NCBI GenBank assembly: GCA_949361645.1
Contig: OX442418.1
Span: 4,111,771-4,175,770 of the forward strand
Reading direction: 5' to 3'
Source of the DNA: Spongilla lacustris
Taxonomy: Eukaryota > Porifera > Demospongiae > Spongillida > Spongillidae
Length of the DNA stretch: 64,000 bases
A program made the position numbers and the translations under genes. Positions 50,989 through 59,100 of this stretch are shown piece after piece; within the stretch, counting starts at the first letter, position 1; the number at the start of each line of letters is the position of its first letter. Under the pieces are notes generated by a model, which was not told where the DNA came from, searched no databases, and was given only the letters and a program-made list of their open reading frames with translations.

Positions 50989-52498
50989 GGGGGTTGCAAC
51001 CCCCCCTATTGTCCAAAATACTTTTTTTTGCACACAGTTTTACATGGACAGAACCCCCCCCCCCCCCCCCCCCCCCCCTTTTTTCTGAAATCCTGGATCC
51101 GCCCCTGTAGTAGCCCAGCCTTTCTTGCTTAACCACACCCCTTCCTCAGTGTAGCCACACCCTTTCCTTTGGACTCACGCAGGCTGTTGTGCATAAGGTT
51201 CTGGATGTGTAGGATGGGTTGGTGCCGAAATTCTTACAGGCACTCCTGCATTCCCACACCTGAGGAAGAGAAGAGTGTCACCTGCTTAGTGTATGGGACT
51301 GGGCACCACGTAACAGCGTACCATGCATACGCACATATACCTGCACTTCCCATGTATGCATGAATTACACATGCACGTACTGATGTACAATGTACATGTA
51401 CAACATGCAATACATGCATAATAGACACACAGAATCATGCATACGTACATACATACATACATACATACACACACACACATACACACACACACACACACAT
51501 AAACACACACTAGCTCCCTCACCTGATTGTAATAAGCAGTTTGTGTCGAGATTGAACACAGGTATGAATCTGGTACTATTAACCAGGCTGGAGACCCGGG
51601 ATAGCTTCTCTGCAGAGGCCATAAGGGCACACACACATGAACACACAGGAAACACTTCAACAGATCCCACGTTAACTGGAAGAAGCTAATACTATTAAAT
51701 GGGGGGTGTGGCAGGCACCTGACCACATATCATAGCAACAGAGGTCGTAACAGGTCAATCCGGTGGCACAACGTAGGCTAAATTTCCAAGGGAGACTGGT
51801 TAGAAAGGACACTTTTGTGGACACTGTTCTACATATGTAAAATTGCACCACCTCTTGTAATTATCTGATTGTTTTTTTCTGTTTTTTATTTTATTTTATT
51901 TTATTTTTATTTATTTATTTTATTTTATTTTTAATGTTATAATTATAATTATGTATATTAAAAAAATTATATACACACAGAAAAATGTTTTGTTTTTTTA
52001 TTTTAAAGCCCAACTATAACGTTTTAAAAATGCAGACATCAAAACATTCCGAACTCGTGATGTATTAATACCACAGAGCGGCTTACCTGAACAAAGGTAC
52101 TCCTCATAGAATTACTGAAGGCCTGAAACATAATAACACGGAAAAGGGTCATTTTAATACTTGTAAATACGTTTACTAAACATGCCCGCTACATGATTTA
52201 GGCGTGTAACTTAGCCAGTTACGCCCTAATAAATATCACTTACGGAGGTCAAACAGCTGGTATGGCATTTGGCGCTGGTCACGAGGTTCCCCTCCGAGTC
52301 CCCGGACGGGGCCGGGAGGAGAGGAGTGGGGCAGTACTGGGTGAGGATGGAAGTTGGGGTTGGCGTCAGTACCGTGAACGGAGTGGCGAGGGACGGGACG
52401 TCTGAGACGAGAGGCACTGAAGACACGGCGGGGTCATCGCTGCAGCTCCTCTCGTACAGCAGCACGTGCACGAGACTAAACAGATACAAAGCCTTCAT
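28039..52498 (-). CDS. RTK-A: large receptor tyrosine kinase with duplicated Cys-rich/FN3 ectodomain (35 exons, 1801 aa model)
   Basis: Exons from 5' to 3' (window coordinates, minus strand): 52244-52498, 52087-52122, 51523-51609, 51179-51259, 50679-50762, 50375-50429, 50134-50321, 47328-47460, 45221-45784, 43871-44340, 41420-41449, 41292-41351, 41096-41161, 40124-40231, 39997-40048, 39724-39905, 39013-39142, 38751-38855, 38568-38665, 38323-38409, 38038-38104, 37687-37889, 37552-37623, 36920-37219, 36081-36116, 35808-35894, 35311-35524, 34712-34836, 34243-34495, 31530-31717, 30973-31059, 30378-30488, 29663-29912, 29503-29599, 28039-28483. Every junction has GT/AG and the phases chain without a break, ending in TAA; the sum is 5406 bp. 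Approximate residues: signal peptide 1-20, module 1 75-306, mucin-like 307-640, module 2 640-860, further FN3-like segments 861-1283, membrane segment 1284-1325, kinase 1355-1690, tail to 1801. A two-gene reading, with a break between 47328 and 45784, remains possible. RTKs phosphorylate tyrosines in response to an extracellular ligand; the ligand here is unknown. Confidence 0.75.
29503..31717 (-). CDS. RTK-A kinase core exons (five exons)
   Basis: 31530-31717: DFMNEIEMMKRIT (helix C Glu) and CLMCELVIYGSLLSYLRTH (hinge). 30973-31059 and 30378-30488: an insert-like region after helix D (GPQKLSELSRVTV ... SHLEESEPEGG), then AFAYQIADGM (helix E). 29663-29912: NIVHRDLACRNVLIGE (catalytic loop), ITDFGLSREV (DFG), YEVKGKRKLPWRWMAIESL (activation loop and an AIE variant of the usual APE) and YSDVWSFGITLWEISTFG. 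29503-29599: GFPYPSVSNDDLLTKLKAGY. All catalytic residues are present, so the kinase should be active. Introns hold minisatellites at 30.1 and 30.5-30.8 kb. Confidence 0.92.
30105..30270. repeat. 24-bp minisatellite in an RTK-A intron
   Basis: About 6.5 near-perfect copies of CATCACACAATGCACACACTCCAC (first 20 bases CATCACACAATGCACACACT). Confidence 0.9.
30535..30830. repeat. 71-bp tandem repeat with internal palindrome in an RTK-A intron
   Basis: Four copies with exact 71-bp spacing. Each contains GCACACACACATATATG and ATGTGTGTGTGC, which pair into a hairpin. The sequence just before the array is shared with the RTK-B intron at 58.34-58.40 kb, where the array is absent. Confidence 0.9.
31720..34240 (-). 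other. long RTK-A intron
   Basis: About 2.5 kb without a convincing exon, splitting the kinase N-lobe between the VAIK strand and helix C. It contains the 54-bp minisatellite listed separately and AT-rich sequence. Confidence 0.7.
33299..33512. repeat. 54-bp minisatellite in the long RTK-A intron
   Basis: Four copies at exact 54-bp spacing (units start at 33301, 33355, 33409 and 33463). Each holds CTTTCACCAATACATGTAAT and TGTTAGTGGCTAATTTACAC. Confidence 0.95.
34243..34836 (-). CDS. RTK-A transmembrane exon and ATP-loop exon
   Basis: 34712-34836 encodes LTLLLAIIIPSGAVLLLAIF and then VLGVMCFIRSKNK: one hydrophobic helix followed by a basic stop-transfer stretch. 34243-34495 encodes a juxtamembrane part, then DQKLGEGAFGEVYKGTVSG (glycine-rich loop) and VPVAIKVLK (catalytic Lys). 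The stretch between them (CLMKNPLLSSTVKKAV) is longer than in most tyrosine kinases. Confidence 0.92.
35311..39142 (-). CDS. RTK-A membrane-proximal FN3-like ectodomain exons
   Basis: Eleven exons (listed under RTK-A) of 36-300 bp. Recognisable pieces are AAVSYLYGAVVYSNPLTVW, FFGYLVVMLSWQRPL, YSISFTFASFGFGGCSLNP, NLTWTLNFPPYVMAAL, YSWVRAYAPDVTNGRYSFT, VVVQLQWMPPLGVVTYYDVW and FGVTSNWSPSTNFTV. The alternation of Trp-containing strands and Tyr/Asn-rich ends suggests FN3-type sandwiches split by introns, but the match is weak by eye. The last exon ends in a Ser/Pro run (SPSPSPSPSP) and an SSSGGG linker to the membrane. Confidence 0.7.
36230..36880. repeat. ACACAC/CCCCC/ATGGGTGT minisatellite in an RTK-A intron
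   Basis: More than a dozen units of (AC)n-ATGGGTRTAC-(AC)n-ATACCCCCC of about 38-60 bp. Long open frames on both strands are by-products of the repeat. Confidence 0.9.
37258..37390. repeat. 29-31-bp tandem repeat in an RTK-A intron
   Basis: About four copies of AGAGAAGGTGGGAGGGGCAA followed by GTTAATC. Confidence 0.8.
39540..39616. repeat. hairpin inverted repeat in an RTK-A intron
   Basis: CACTCATTGGAACTACCCTA is followed, about 50 bases after its start, by TAGGGTAGTTCCAATGAGTG; arms extend to about 27 bp. It may be one end or the core of a folded element spanning about 39.23-39.62 kb. Confidence 0.8.
39724..41449 (-). CDS. RTK-A ectodomain module 2: Cys-rich region and first half of FN3-like domain
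   Basis: Six exons: FLPSLSNNLQ; RGSWLIVPDSYICLGNAYDK; IWQCRDACSVHFGNSNNC; YSGCTNTCNFTRFSQNTYTC and the rest of that exon ending SRTC; STSACAVGCNRTLPLSS; LPSQYRPLGSPQF followed by an FN3-like start. Each matches an exon of module 1 in order, phase and cysteine spacing. The (TG/CATA)n microsatellite at 40760-41060 lies in an intron here. Confidence 0.8.
40760..41055. repeat. (CATA)n / (CA)n microsatellite
   Basis: Almost pure ACAT tetranucleotide with a central (AC) run, lying in an intron of RTK-A. It creates spurious long frames. Confidence 0.95.
41165..41255. repeat. GAGGGGGAG purine repeat
   Basis: Repeated GGAGAGGGGGAG units directly beside the 41096-41161 exon acceptor. On the minus strand this is a CT-rich tract that extends the polypyrimidine run. 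Confidence 0.8.
42345..42716 (+). pseudogene. REL endonuclease-domain fragment nested in the long-TIR element
   Basis: Reads LGRTAALDVSITSPLNP, ELGWVCVPMVVETYGAWG and IYGRLNLNLVCANATAVLS, then a stop at 42714-42716. The frame is open across this part. It starts exactly where the left terminal repeat ends. Confidence 0.75.
42877..43197 (-). CDS. uncharacterised frame inside the long-TIR element
   Basis: A minus-strand frame of 106 codons with GYKKRQRARGNFKAGSEADP and CECLDDHKASRFDANDLLD. It begins inside the right terminal repeat. I do not recognise a family. It may be a remnant of the element's own gene or non-coding. Confidence 0.25.
   Translation of the reverse strand: MHLKRHHCVILYHEYIYDVTYRHEIRSIKLGRTGYKKRQRARGNFKAGSEADPISYFEAAIKDWKLWVIERYPPCECLDDHKASRFDANDLLDVRREWLQDAASLG
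43871..45784 (-). CDS. RTK-A mucin-like exons with coding minisatellites
   Basis: Exon 45221-45784 (phase 1 to 1) encodes about 17 diverged decapeptides of the type MTSSGPDVVA. Exon 43871-44340 encodes PELVYVTNTLPM, about seven decapeptides of the type SSAPPTPPVQ, then FQEIDAVRKAKCHTWCISN, which opens module 2. Donors GTAAGTAT and GTGAGC and acceptors CTCCTCTGCAG and CCCTTTCAG are strong. Ser/Thr/Pro richness suggests an O-glycosylated stalk outside the cell. The 45.2-kb exon is also open on the other strand because the unit is 30 bp; splice sites and neighbours favour the minus strand. Confidence 0.7.
44020..44240. repeat. coding 30-bp minisatellite in RTK-A exon 10
   Basis: About seven copies of GAGCACTTGACTGCACAGGT plus GGTGTTGGGG, an exact multiple of three, so the frame is preserved. 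Confidence 0.95.
44545..45020. mobile_element. possible hAT-like non-autonomous element carrying a minisatellite
   Basis: Starts CAGTAGTGGATCTGCC and ends GGATCTGCCACTG, an imperfect inverted end pair of the CAGTGGCGGATC type. Inside are about eight copies of a unit of about 24 bp containing CTACCTATATAGGTACCTCA (44577-44748) and a poly(C) run (about 44919-44936). No convincing target duplication was found. Confidence 0.45.
45043..45150. repeat. 14-bp tandem repeat (GTCACCCATATCAG)n
   Basis: About seven perfect copies in an RTK-A intron. Confidence 0.95.
45280..45765. repeat. coding 30-bp minisatellite in RTK-A exon 9
   Basis: About 16-17 diverged units (GGTCCAGATGACGTCATGGC plus AACAACATCA). 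Several units contain the palindrome TGACGTCA. Confidence 0.9.
45830..46720. other. intron or intergenic, no exon recognised
   Basis: No exon with splice sites was found between RTK-A exons 8 and 9 here. If RTK-A is really two genes, the promoter of the second would lie in this stretch. Confidence 0.4.
46728..47218. repeat. GGGAAGGAGGGAG purine minisatellite
   Basis: About 490 bp of (GGAAGGAGGGAGG)n on the plus strand, all purine except in rare GGGTCGAGGG units. The long frames on both strands are compositional artefacts. It lies in the intron between RTK-A exons 8 and 9. Confidence 0.95.
47328..52498 (-). CDS. RTK-A signal peptide and ectodomain module 1 (eight exons)
   Basis: Exon 1 begins MKALYLFSLVHVLLYERSC, a signal peptide, followed by a Ser/Thr/Pro-rich stretch and VTSAKCHTSCLTS. 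Next come AFSNSMRSTFVQ; RSYPGSPAWLIVPDSYLC ...; VWECRSACKNFGTNPSYTS ...; NSTCSSTCPQRVCSNYYPPS ...; SSQYCSEGCSNAKSFGST; LPSQYLPLGPPQLIS ...; VSTEDPLDLSPFSCQN ... SYLYG. Cys pairs of the C-x2/3-C type across short exons, followed by an FN3-like fold, vaguely recall the anosmin layout. That comparison is from memory and weak. Confidence 0.78.
47700..47772. repeat. (AC)n microsatellite
   Basis: About 60 bp of pure ACAC. Confidence 0.95.
47803..48090. repeat. 38-bp minisatellite
   Basis: About seven copies at 38-bp spacing of GGGACCACTGTAGGCTCCCT followed by GGGGAGGGAGTGGGAGGA. It is preceded at about 47790 by CAGTGGCAGATCCAGC, a hAT-like end, so the array may have grown inside a small element. 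Confidence 0.9.
48100..50130 (-). other. long RTK-A intron (exon 7 to exon 8)
   Basis: No exon is seen apart from the features listed. It contains a poly(G) run (about 49306-49328), an ACACAAT repeat (49800-49935) and a CCCCTCC tract (50035-50110). Confidence 0.6.
50945..51107. mobile_element. hAT-like MITE with homopolymer arms
   Basis: Starts CAGGGGCGGATACGGGGG and ends TCCTGGATCCGCCCCTG, with long poly(G) and poly(C) arms. TAGTA flanks both sides (50940-50944 and 51108-51112). It sits in an RTK-A intron. Confidence 0.65.
51840..52080. other. AT-rich intron stretch of RTK-A
   Basis: TTTTATTTTATTT-type low-complexity sequence; no exon. Confidence 0.6.
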
Positions 52499-52816
52499 GA
52501 ATCGAGCACATATGATAAGCTACAAGCCCACGATTATTTTAGCTGATACGTGCGATCTACTAGTTAATAAATAATAATAATCTCATCGTCATCAGATTCT
52601 TTGATCGCCCGCATTATGAAGTCATTAGCAATCGCCCGCATTATGAATGTCATTAGATTACTCTATGCTTCGATCTGTCAGTCTTGACGACCGTATCCCG
52701 TTATCGAACAAGAAGATAGTTCGTGTGATGTCTAAAAATCGTGCTATTGCAGACATGTCAACGTACGGAGATGAAAAGTTACATAATTTAAAACAACCAT
52801 GTATATGTAAGCAGAT

Positions 52817-53232
52817 ACCCTTTGCATAAAAGATCGGAAGTACGATAAACGTCACGTCTGGAGTAAAAGCCACAGCGGTTGCCTAGAGACATTGTGTCAC
52901 GTTCGCGGACCTTTGCGTAATAAAATGGTAACGCTCGGAGTCTGCTCAGACATTGATCCTTCGGCCGATCCAGTCATACCCGGAGCCTTTTTTAAATGGA
53001 TGGTTTTAAAAAGGCTCTGGGTATGTCAGACTCGGTCAAACTTACTGTTGGCAGCATAGTTTGATCAGGAACTGGATCGGCCGAAGGATCAATGTCTGAG
53101 CAGACTCCGAGCGTTGCCATTTTATTACGCAAAGGTCCGCGGACGTGACACAATGTCTCTAGGCAACCGCTGTGGTTTTTACTCCCAGACGTGACGTTTA
53201 TGTACTTCCGATCTTTCATGCATGCAAAGGGT
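52817..53232. mobile_element. palindromic element upstream of RTK-A
   Basis: Begins ACCCTTTGCAT and ends ATGCAAAGGGT. The arms (about 52817-52975 and 53068-53232) are near reverse complements, sharing CGGAAGTAC, GACATTGTGTCACG, TCGGAGTCTGCTCAGACATT and CTTCGGCCGATCCAG. An inner pair (TACCCGGAGCCTTTTT and its near-complement) flanks a small centre. It lies only about 320 bp upstream of the RTK-A start codon. Confidence 0.85.
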
Positions 53233-53234
53233 CC

Positions 53235-53805
53235 ATTGAATAAACGTCACGCCCGCAGGCAGATGTTGCTTACGCCGCGCCCGGGACGACTTCAAATGAA
53301 TATGTAATTCTTTAGTTTACTGATGGTTACGGACAATTAACCCCCGGCCCATATTCTTTTGATTTCATGCGACAAGTCGCACCCCGGCCCCGTGTATGCC
53401 GGCATATTATTGTGTCACATTGTTTTTCGCAAGTGATGTCATAATGTGAGCTACATCAGTGTATTATATTTCAAATCTGGGTACGAGATTATAAGGTTCA
53501 GTTCTGCCACTTTCACATGTGTTTAAGGAGAAGTTCCTTAATAGTGCCTCCAGTAGACACCATGTGTATCCTGGTCAAGTAGTAAGCCTGGGCACCCGAT
53601 TAAACGTCTGCCTCTCCTGATATTAAGTGCCACTCTAAATTTCAAGTCCTGAAAACATGCCTTCACACCTTTCGTGATATCCACTGATGGAATAACGTTG
53701 GGCATACATGTAGAAGCAATGGCCCAAAGAATGAGTTATGAAATGAATCTCTTTTGCTATCTCCTCAGAGCCACACATGTACATCTTTGTCTAATTGGTT
53801 CTGGT
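53235..53805. other. no recognisable gene
   Basis: Intergenic sequence; no motif recognised. Confidence 0.45.
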
Positions 53806-53810
53806 ACCAA

Positions 53811-54055
53811 GTGGCATGGAGGATGGGGAGTGGCATGGAGGATGGGGAGTGGCATGGAGGATGGGGAGTGGCATGGAGGATGGGGAGTGGCATGGAGGAT
53901 GGGGAGTGGCATGGAGGATGGGGAGTGGCATAGAGGATGGGGAGTGGCATGGAGGATGGGGAGTGGCATGGAGGATGGGGAGTGGCATGGAGGATGGGGA
54001 GTGGCATGGAGGATGGGGAGTGGCATGGAGGAGGGGGAGTGGCATAGAGGAGGGG
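53811..54055. repeat. 19-bp minisatellite (GGCATGGAGGATGGGGAGT)n
   Basis: About 12-13 near-perfect copies. It opens all frames on both strands and should not be read as protein. Confidence 0.95.
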
Positions 54056-54184
54056 ACAGATGATGATGCATGCAGGGCTGCTAACAGCTTTGATTAACAC
54101 GCTTTTTTGTATCTATAATTCTTTAGAAAAACACAGCACAAAAAAAACAAGTAACAATATGTCCTGCTCTATGTTGGTCCTTGG

Positions 54185-55065
54185 ATCAGCCATAGATGTC
54201 ATTGAGCACCACCAACTTTGGCTTGCACGTGGAGGTGGCAAGTCTTGAGGCGATAGAAGAGATGATGGCAGTGGTCTCATCACCCCAGGCTTTATACGAT
54301 TCTGCAGTCACCGTGGAAATACCCACCCACCCAAGTTCTGAACATTTGGGATCATTGGCCTGGTGTTTCCTTGCCTCTGTGACCTGAGCAGCAGTCTTGG
54401 CCAACACTCCTGCCTCCAAAAGGGTTAGAGGATTTAGTGGTGAGGTGATTGAGACATCTGGATCAAGTGCTGCTGTTTGTGCAAGAACCGTTGTCAGGAA
54501 TGTCAGCTGGGCAAGACTTGACCCCTATGTGTGCTCAATGGCAGGCTTCCACCAGAATGTCCCCAACCCTTTTGTGGCAGCACTGGCAGGTGACCACATC
54601 TCCACCATACTTCCAGGTGACTGCATGTCAGCCAAGATAATGGAAAGTACCACTGGGGCACAGTGCACATTGGGATCCCTCTGATGTATTAAGGCCAAGC
54701 TATGCACCATTTGATGGCAACCTGGAACATGTGAGGATCCAGGGGAAGTCCAAAGCTCTCAGAGGGAGTTACAGATATCCAGGCTGAAGCATGGGGTGAT
54801 GAGATGGATAACAGATGGGCCTTGTCTGCCAATGAAGACAGGTTCAGCAAATGGAAAACAGCTTTTTTTGAACACCTGGAGAAACCAAGTTGTTAAAGAC
54901 CTATATAGCTCAACAAGATGGTGGACTGATTGAGATCCAAAGGCAGATCGATGAACAAATGGAGGAGATGTCAAATATTTATGTTGCAGACATGAGTGGT
55001 GGGACAATGACCGCAGGCCTGGGCCTCCTCTGCTTGATGGTCCATGCCATGTACCATGCATGAAA
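54185..55065 (-). pseudogene. REL-type non-LTR retrotransposon fragment
   Basis: Minus strand: RGGPGLRSLSHHSC (near 55020), a decayed thumb region, then near 54419 downwards VTEARKHQANDPKCSELGW, SIASRLATSTCKPKL and LNDIYG. Many frameshifts. It lies between RTK-A and RTK-B. Confidence 0.65.
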
Positions 55066-55069
55066 AAGG

Positions 55070-56165
55070 TTGCTGGAACAAGTGTTAATTGTCCTTTAAT
55101 TTGAAATTGACTTCAATTCACAAGGACATTAATTTTAATATTAAATTATTGTACAACTAAAAAGCAATCAATATAAAATAAAATTAATCAGTAGAATTAA
55201 AAGTAGCAATTGCAACGAAACGTATAGCGTTGATAAGCCAATATACGTATATTTGTCTGCGTCAGCTTGTTCCTTGATACCTCTTACACAGATTGTATAT
55301 ATGCATTGGCCGGACAGATAATTATCAATTTATACTATTAGTACGTAATACATGTGAAAGCTACATTTAAGAATTTAAAAAAGCCGGTGGTTACCTATAT
55401 GTTCGGTACGACGCGACGCTGTACATTAATTATGCAATATATAGTTCTACAATTAAACCATTACATATAATTATAATTTCAATTCATGCACAACAAAAAA
55501 TATTTTTGATCTGATCGGTGGATATGCATATGCATGGTGATAATTTAATGCATGGCACGGCACGATACCAATATGTGATATACATGTAGCTAGGAATTTG
55601 ATTGTTTAAAGTACATGTATATATTTCACTCAGAACGGAAGAGAGCCAGACGACTAGATTAAGAATACCTCCAAAAGTCAGCTTTCGAATGTTGAACCAT
55701 GCTGCCTGAAGGGATTGCGTGGAACGTACATCAATATTTTGAAATGCTTGGCGCGCGCGTTTTGATCGAAAGGCATAGGCGATCGCGACATGACTGTAAA
55801 CATTGAATCATTGTTAATATTATTAGGCACTAATACAGTGACATGGCATGTATATGTATTGTCCATTTGTAGTGTAAATCACTATAAAAAAAAAATTATA
55901 ATGAATTAAAAAGATATATTTCAGTAACAACATTTACATAATCTCAGGTTGTATGTTTATCGTATCACGGTTTCCGTTTAAACCGCCACCATTTCGGATT
56001 CCTTCTATACATGTATACCACTAACTTTCTCAGCGACTTACATGTACACTTATATATATAATATTGTATAATTACACACCAGTCAGTAGAAATTTGCATC
56101 TGACACACACTGATGAATAAACACAAAATGACATTACTATTTGCGTGCAAGGGATAGATGGACAT
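55070..56165. other. no recognisable gene
   Basis: AT-rich intergenic sequence, downstream (3' side) of RTK-B on the minus strand. Confidence 0.5.
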
Positions 56166-56179
56166 ATATACATACACCA

Positions 56180-59100
56180 CTACAACTCAGTCTCTTTGGA
56201 CTCTTCATGCTGAATGTCTAATTGAGATGTTGCATGTGGTAGTGGTGGACAGTCAATATATGAATTGTTGCTACCAAGTCTTGCAAGACACACACCACGC
56301 CTGCTGTGCTCTGGCTGACTCTGATCCAAGTTAGTAGGTGTGGCTCCTGAGACCACACCCCTGCCTAATGCACCCATAGCAGGTGGTTGAGCACCAGCCT
56401 TGGGTGACGTGACAGGCTTAGTGAAGGTGCCCTTATTTGGATCATCATCCTCATCTATGCCATCAGGGATGTACACGTACTGATTGGTGTCCAGTGACAG
56501 CTCAATGTAGGGCTGGTCCCTTTCAGTGGCAGACAGCTGAAGCATCAGATCAAACTTGGACTTCAGATGGGAGAAGGATGGTCTGCTGTGGGTATCTTCA
56601 CTCCAGCACTCCAACATGACTATGTAGCTAAAGAAAAGGCCCAAAGCATACACATTTTATGAGCAAAACAAAAAGAACCCAACCAAAATTAGCAAGAAAA
56701 AAAAAATACTTGCTGTGGTATTGAGTTACATGTACATGTAACCTCTAAATGTCAATGGGCAATCAACCAATGGGGCTAGACAACCCCAACTGATTAGAAC
56801 TACATTGTGTACACGTACATGCACAGTGCATTGTTATCCTCCTCCCCCTCCCATCTCCTGCCATCATGAAAATAATTATCGCCAGGCCATCATGAATATT
56901 ATTAGATCACACTATGTACAGCTGGTATGTGCAGCAAGTATAATTTACACTACTCCATTGAATGACTCAGGTCACCACCATGTTACAGATTGGGTTGAAC
57001 GAGCTCTTTAGGTATTGTCATGGAAGCAACTGTGACTGTATCCATTATAACTATGACATGCTTGATGAAGCAGTTCAGCAATGCGGCTGTACTTACAATG
57101 TATTGGTACTACATGTAACGCTTTGGAGTTTACAATTACATTGTACATGTACATTGTTGTACACACGCAACATCACACAGTAGTAGAGGTGTGCCTTAAG
57201 TCAGTGGCTTTACTACACACATAGGACCAAGCTACGCTTAGAGATATAGTTACCATAAACTTGAATGGCCATTTGTAAATAATGATTACTTATTCAAAGC
57301 ACTACACCTGTACATCAATAAAGTGATGTACACGTAAGTATAAGTATGGATGTGGGCCTACGCAAGGAGGAAGCACCATATTACACCCCCCCCCCCCCCC
57401 CCCCCCCATCCAATATTAATTTATGCGTCCACCCCAATAAGTACGGCATTCCAACATCATACGGTAATATCAAGGACGCTAAGATAAAGAGCAGACTTAC
57501 ACTTCATTTGAACAGTTTTCTGGTTTCTCCATCCTGTAGCCAGCCTTTAGCTTTGTAAGGAGATCATCATTTGATACTGATGGATAGGGAAATCCTCCTA
57601 CAGAAGGAATTACATGCATACATGTGTATGTATCATTAAAGCAACACAGGTCTGTTAACCACACGTACCAAAGGTGCTTATTTCCCAGAGGGTGATTCCA
57701 AATGACCACACATCAGAGTATGTAGTGAAGATCCTCCTCTCCAGGGACTCTATGGCCATCCATCTCCATGGCAACTTCCTCTTTCCCTTCACCTCATACA
57801 CCTCCTCAACCTCTCGAGAAAGGCCAAAGTCTGTGATCTTCAGAGTCTTGTTTTCTCCAATCAGAACGTTACGACAGGCGAGGTCACGATGGACAATATT
57901 GAGACTTGCCAAGTGTTGCTGCAAGAACAGAAAGGTCTAAATACATGCACATTAGAAATGATCACATCACATGCATTAGTGCCTGTTGCATCCACATGGG
58001 AGATGATTGCGTACCAGAAGGACAGTCGATTTGTTTTCAAAGTTCCCTCATTCACTTGTACATGTGCTTTGAAATATGCAAATACTGTCTAGTTTGGGCT
58101 CAATTCCTTATTTGTATTTAACAATAATGAATATCACCTGTACAGTGTATGTAAATCACAGTATAACATGTACATGAACATGTGTACAACATTTACATGG
58201 ATGGTTACATGTAGGCCACATCCTCACCATTCCATCAGCTATCTGGTAGGCAAAGGCAATGAGGTCATTCTCCTCCAAAGGCCCCAGGCCACCTTCAGGC
58301 TCTGACTCCTCCAAGTGGGAGTACTCACTTCCTGGCTCCTGTAGTGACCATACATGGAGAATTTAAATCAAGTAATCCAGTTCAATCACAAATGCACATA
58401 CACATGTATACACACCCACACATACACACACCACACACATACACACACCACACACACACACATTCAAGGATAGTTGGGATCGTCAAAATCCCTTAAGCAT
58501 ACTACATATGTTGGTTGATATGATGTTGTGGGTGTGAAACTGGTTACATGGGTGGAGAATGGAATGTGTGTCTGACATTTGATTGATTGGCACCACAACA
58601 GTATTGGGAAAAACAACTATTCAACATTAAAGGATAAAACAATTTCATCAATGTGAGTTACATGTACCTTACAAATGATACATGTACCCAAGGACCACGT
58701 CAAAAGCATTTTGTCAAACTCCCCTACACCCCCCCCCCCCCCACAGATCCATTAAATGAAAAAGGCATGTAAATGTAGTTATTATATATATAGGGGCATT
58801 ATCCAACAAAACCAAGTGTATGGTACTCTTCGTAGCTAACCTGCAAACGTTTCCTTGCCCAACAGGCTTTACAGGACAAGATACATGTAAAAAAAAACCC
58901 CCATGTTTGCATTCAAATGTATGGGATTATTTAACATTCAGTGCCAATTAGTCAAATTGTAAATATAGCACCAACTTTTTGTACAGCACATTGCATGAGC
59001 ACTGTTAGAAAATACTTGGAAGAACAAAGATTGAAAGCCAGGTTTTGTAAATACATGTAATCATCTACACGTACATGTACATGTATTTACATGCATTATA

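Noticed and set aside
51720..51780. Cys-rich stretch (CATGLTCYDLCCYDMWS) as an extra RTK-A exon
   Set aside because: The AG-to-GT segment is 59 bp and its entry phase gives a stop. The neighbouring exons already join in phase 0 without it, and module 2 has no counterpart.
53757..54100. Open frames on both strands over the 19-bp array
   Set aside because: A 19-bp unit cycles through all frames and shows no coding constraint.
57860..58120. Short frames around the kinase exon on the plus strand
   Set aside because: Shadows of RTK-B exon 33 running into intron sequence.
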